Part shown: positions 49,301 to 52,300 of the stretch, one piece after another
Position numbering within the stretch: position 1 is the stretch's first letter
Layout: each line of letters begins with the position of its first letter
NCBI GenBank assembly: GCA_034401795.1
Contig: CM067374.1
Location: 137,792,508-137,856,507, forward strand
DNA from: Chaetoderma sp. LZ-2023a
Lineage: Eukaryota; Mollusca; Caudofoveata; Chaetodermatida; Chaetodermatidae
Reading direction: 5' to 3'
Length of the DNA: 64,000 bases
Notes under the pieces: model-generated
What the model saw: the letters and a program-made list of their open reading frames with translations, nothing else
The model's database searches: none
Told to the model about the DNA's origin: nothing
Made by a program: the position numbers and the translations under genes

Positions 49301-52300
49301 TAGCACCCAGTCAAATTAGTTTCAAAATATTCAACAGGATATTTATTAAATAGTAAAGACACAATTTGTACAACAACGCATAGTCTGTTGAAATATGCGT
49401 TTATGATGTACGCACATAAATTGTGATGTCATTCTACACATCACATAGTTAATTATGATGTCATACGATGGATAGATAGAGTAGAAGTCTACTGTAGTTG
49501 CGGGACTGCAGCAAGCCACCAGACAATAATTTAAGTGGGTTGTAACTCAGGACCTGCTGAATATTTTAAAAACAATTTGACTGAAGCCACCAACAACTTT
49601 CAGTTAAATTCTTTTCAAGATATTCAGCAGGTCCTGAGTTACACCTTATGGAGAATGTAGTTTGCAGAAATTCAGCAGTCAGACAGTTAATATAGCAGCT
49701 TTCTGTCGGATCATGATTGCATTCCAACCTGATCTGCTGCACGCCATGGTTTATGTGAAGAATAGGAATATTAACATAGTTATAGGTATTATGACTGACT
49801 TGTTGTCATGGTTACATGTATTATGACTGACTGTTGTTGCCACGGTTACTAGTATTATGACTGACTGTTGTTGCCATGGTTACACGTATCATGACTGACT
49901 GCTGTTGCCATGGTTACAGGTATCATGACTGACCGTTGTTGCCATGGTTACAGATATCATGACTGACTGTTGCTGTCATGGTTACAGGTATGATGACTGA
50001 CTGTTGTTGTCATGGTTACAGGTATCACGATGGACTGCTGCGCGCTAAAGAGAATGACTTTGAGACGATGCATTTAGTAGAAGGTGCTGCTGCTGGTATG
50101 GTGGCCACTGTAGATCGTCATGGTAACGACGCTCTAGAGGAATGGGAAGTTGATGAATTGCTTGACTGGACGACAGGACTGAACTTTGAAAAGTGAGTCA
50201 GAACTTTGAGTTTGTTTTGATTTGGCAAATCTGCACTGCTGAAAATACTCATAGTTATATTGTAGATATTATATGTGATATTGGGATTCTATCTGTCACT
50301 CACATATCTGACTAGGGGGTAAGTTGGAAAGTCAGCTGAACACGCAGGTGGAAGCAAACTAGAAACCCAGACTTATACATATATACCTATATCATCACCA
50401 ATTCACCTTTCCAGAGTATGCACCCATCATATGACATCATAATGAACTGCTTGATGTGTACAATGACATTAATGACGTTGATAAGTACGTCACGAACGCA
50501 TATTTGAAGATGGTCTATGCGTTGTTGTACAAATTGTTTGCTTTTACTATTTAATAAATATTCTGTTGAATATTTTGAAACTTATTTGACTGGGCGCTGT
50601 TGCTGCCATAGGCAGCAACAGCACCCAGTCAAAGTAGTTACAAAATATTCAACAGCTTCCCTGTATAGTTTTCAGGAAATTGATAGCTAGGGCTGTTGGG
50701 GATCGATCAATCCCAACACGGCGAGGTGTTGGTGGAGCTTAGCTAGTGATGGGCGTGGCGTGGCTAAAAATGGAAAGGTCCATTCACCTTTCCAGAGTAT
50801 CCATCTATCACCTGTGGAGCATTAGTTGTAAGTTCTAATGGCAAATGTCAGTCGTTCAAGTGGTCATAGCATCCTTCATTGTCTACATAATATCAGCATA
50901 TCCTTTCTTTCATTATTATCTAGTGTAATCAGATTTACCAGATGTTATTAGTATTCTCCTAATGCAAGATGGCCTGTCCGTGTCTCAAGAAATTTGGCGG
51001 TGCTTAACTTTTGCACATGTGTATAGTTAAACCTTTAACACTAAATCTGGCAGAAAATGGCTTCTGTACTCGTCTTGTGAAAGAAACATTTGCAGATCAA
51101 AAGCAGATTTATTGACATTTTACCACTGTGGTAAAATTTCATAAATAGTCTTGTTTTGCAAATTGATATTTTCTTTGAAGAAAATTGGAATTTCCTTGAG
51201 CAAAGTTGCGTGTTAAGAGCACAGAGGACCGATAAAGCATTCACATGGCTTAAAGGAACACTTAGCTCATATTATACTAGTTATTGACTATTTTCACATG
51301 AATTTGATTGAAGTTTTCAATAAAATTCCTGGTTATTAAAGACTATGTTGTATCACCACCTACACACCATCACACACTGCCATTTTACCCTCGGATTTGT
51401 TCACGAAAATGTCAATTTTCTCATGTAAAATATCGATTTGCAGAACAAAAGAAGACTATTTTTTTTAGTGTATCACTGGAATGACTGGCTCGGTTATCCA
51501 GCCAGTCATTCCAGTGGTAAATTGTCAAAAATCGTCTTCTGTTGGTCTGCAAATAGAGATTTTCAAGCTCATTGCAGAAGCTGTTTTTAGCTTGTATGAG
51601 AGTTACAGGGTTAAGGAGACTACAATGGAGGAATCCAGTTTATTAAACAGTAAAGACATCCAATTCTTGCAACCCTCTGTCCATCATCAATTAAACTTTC
51701 GTGATGAACCTATCTATGTCACTCATGATGTAATTGATTATGACATCATGCTACATGTCACGTAATTGTTTATGACATCATATGATTCAGGGTTAGAAAT
51801 AAATGAAAAAATCTAGTTGCCGACACGGCAACCTTTGATGCCATTTCATACATTTTCAGGCTTCCCCTCGCAAAATAAGGTTTGCCCGTATATGTTAAGC
51901 TAAATGACAAGGAAAATTAGAATCACTATTGCTTTGTCAAATAAATTCTGAAGAATGGCCACATTTATTCAGAAGTGCTTTAAGCATACTGGTAACTCTT
52001 TCTAATAATTAAATAAATAAATGCCTGAAAATGAAGAGTTAGTCAGTAGGTATAAAAAACACAGTATATGATACTATTAGTCTGAGTATTTATCATGGTT
52101 GCCATGTGTACCATTAACAGCCAAAGTTTAGTTGCCCTTTTGAAAATCAGGTTGCCCCGGGCAACAGGGAAAATGGGCATTTTGATGCCTGTGATTGATG
52201 GATAAACTGGAAAGGTCCTTTCAGCTTTAATGCGCACATAAAATGCAAGTCATCGTGATACAGAGAAATAATATGTAATCTACATTCCATAATATAAGTA

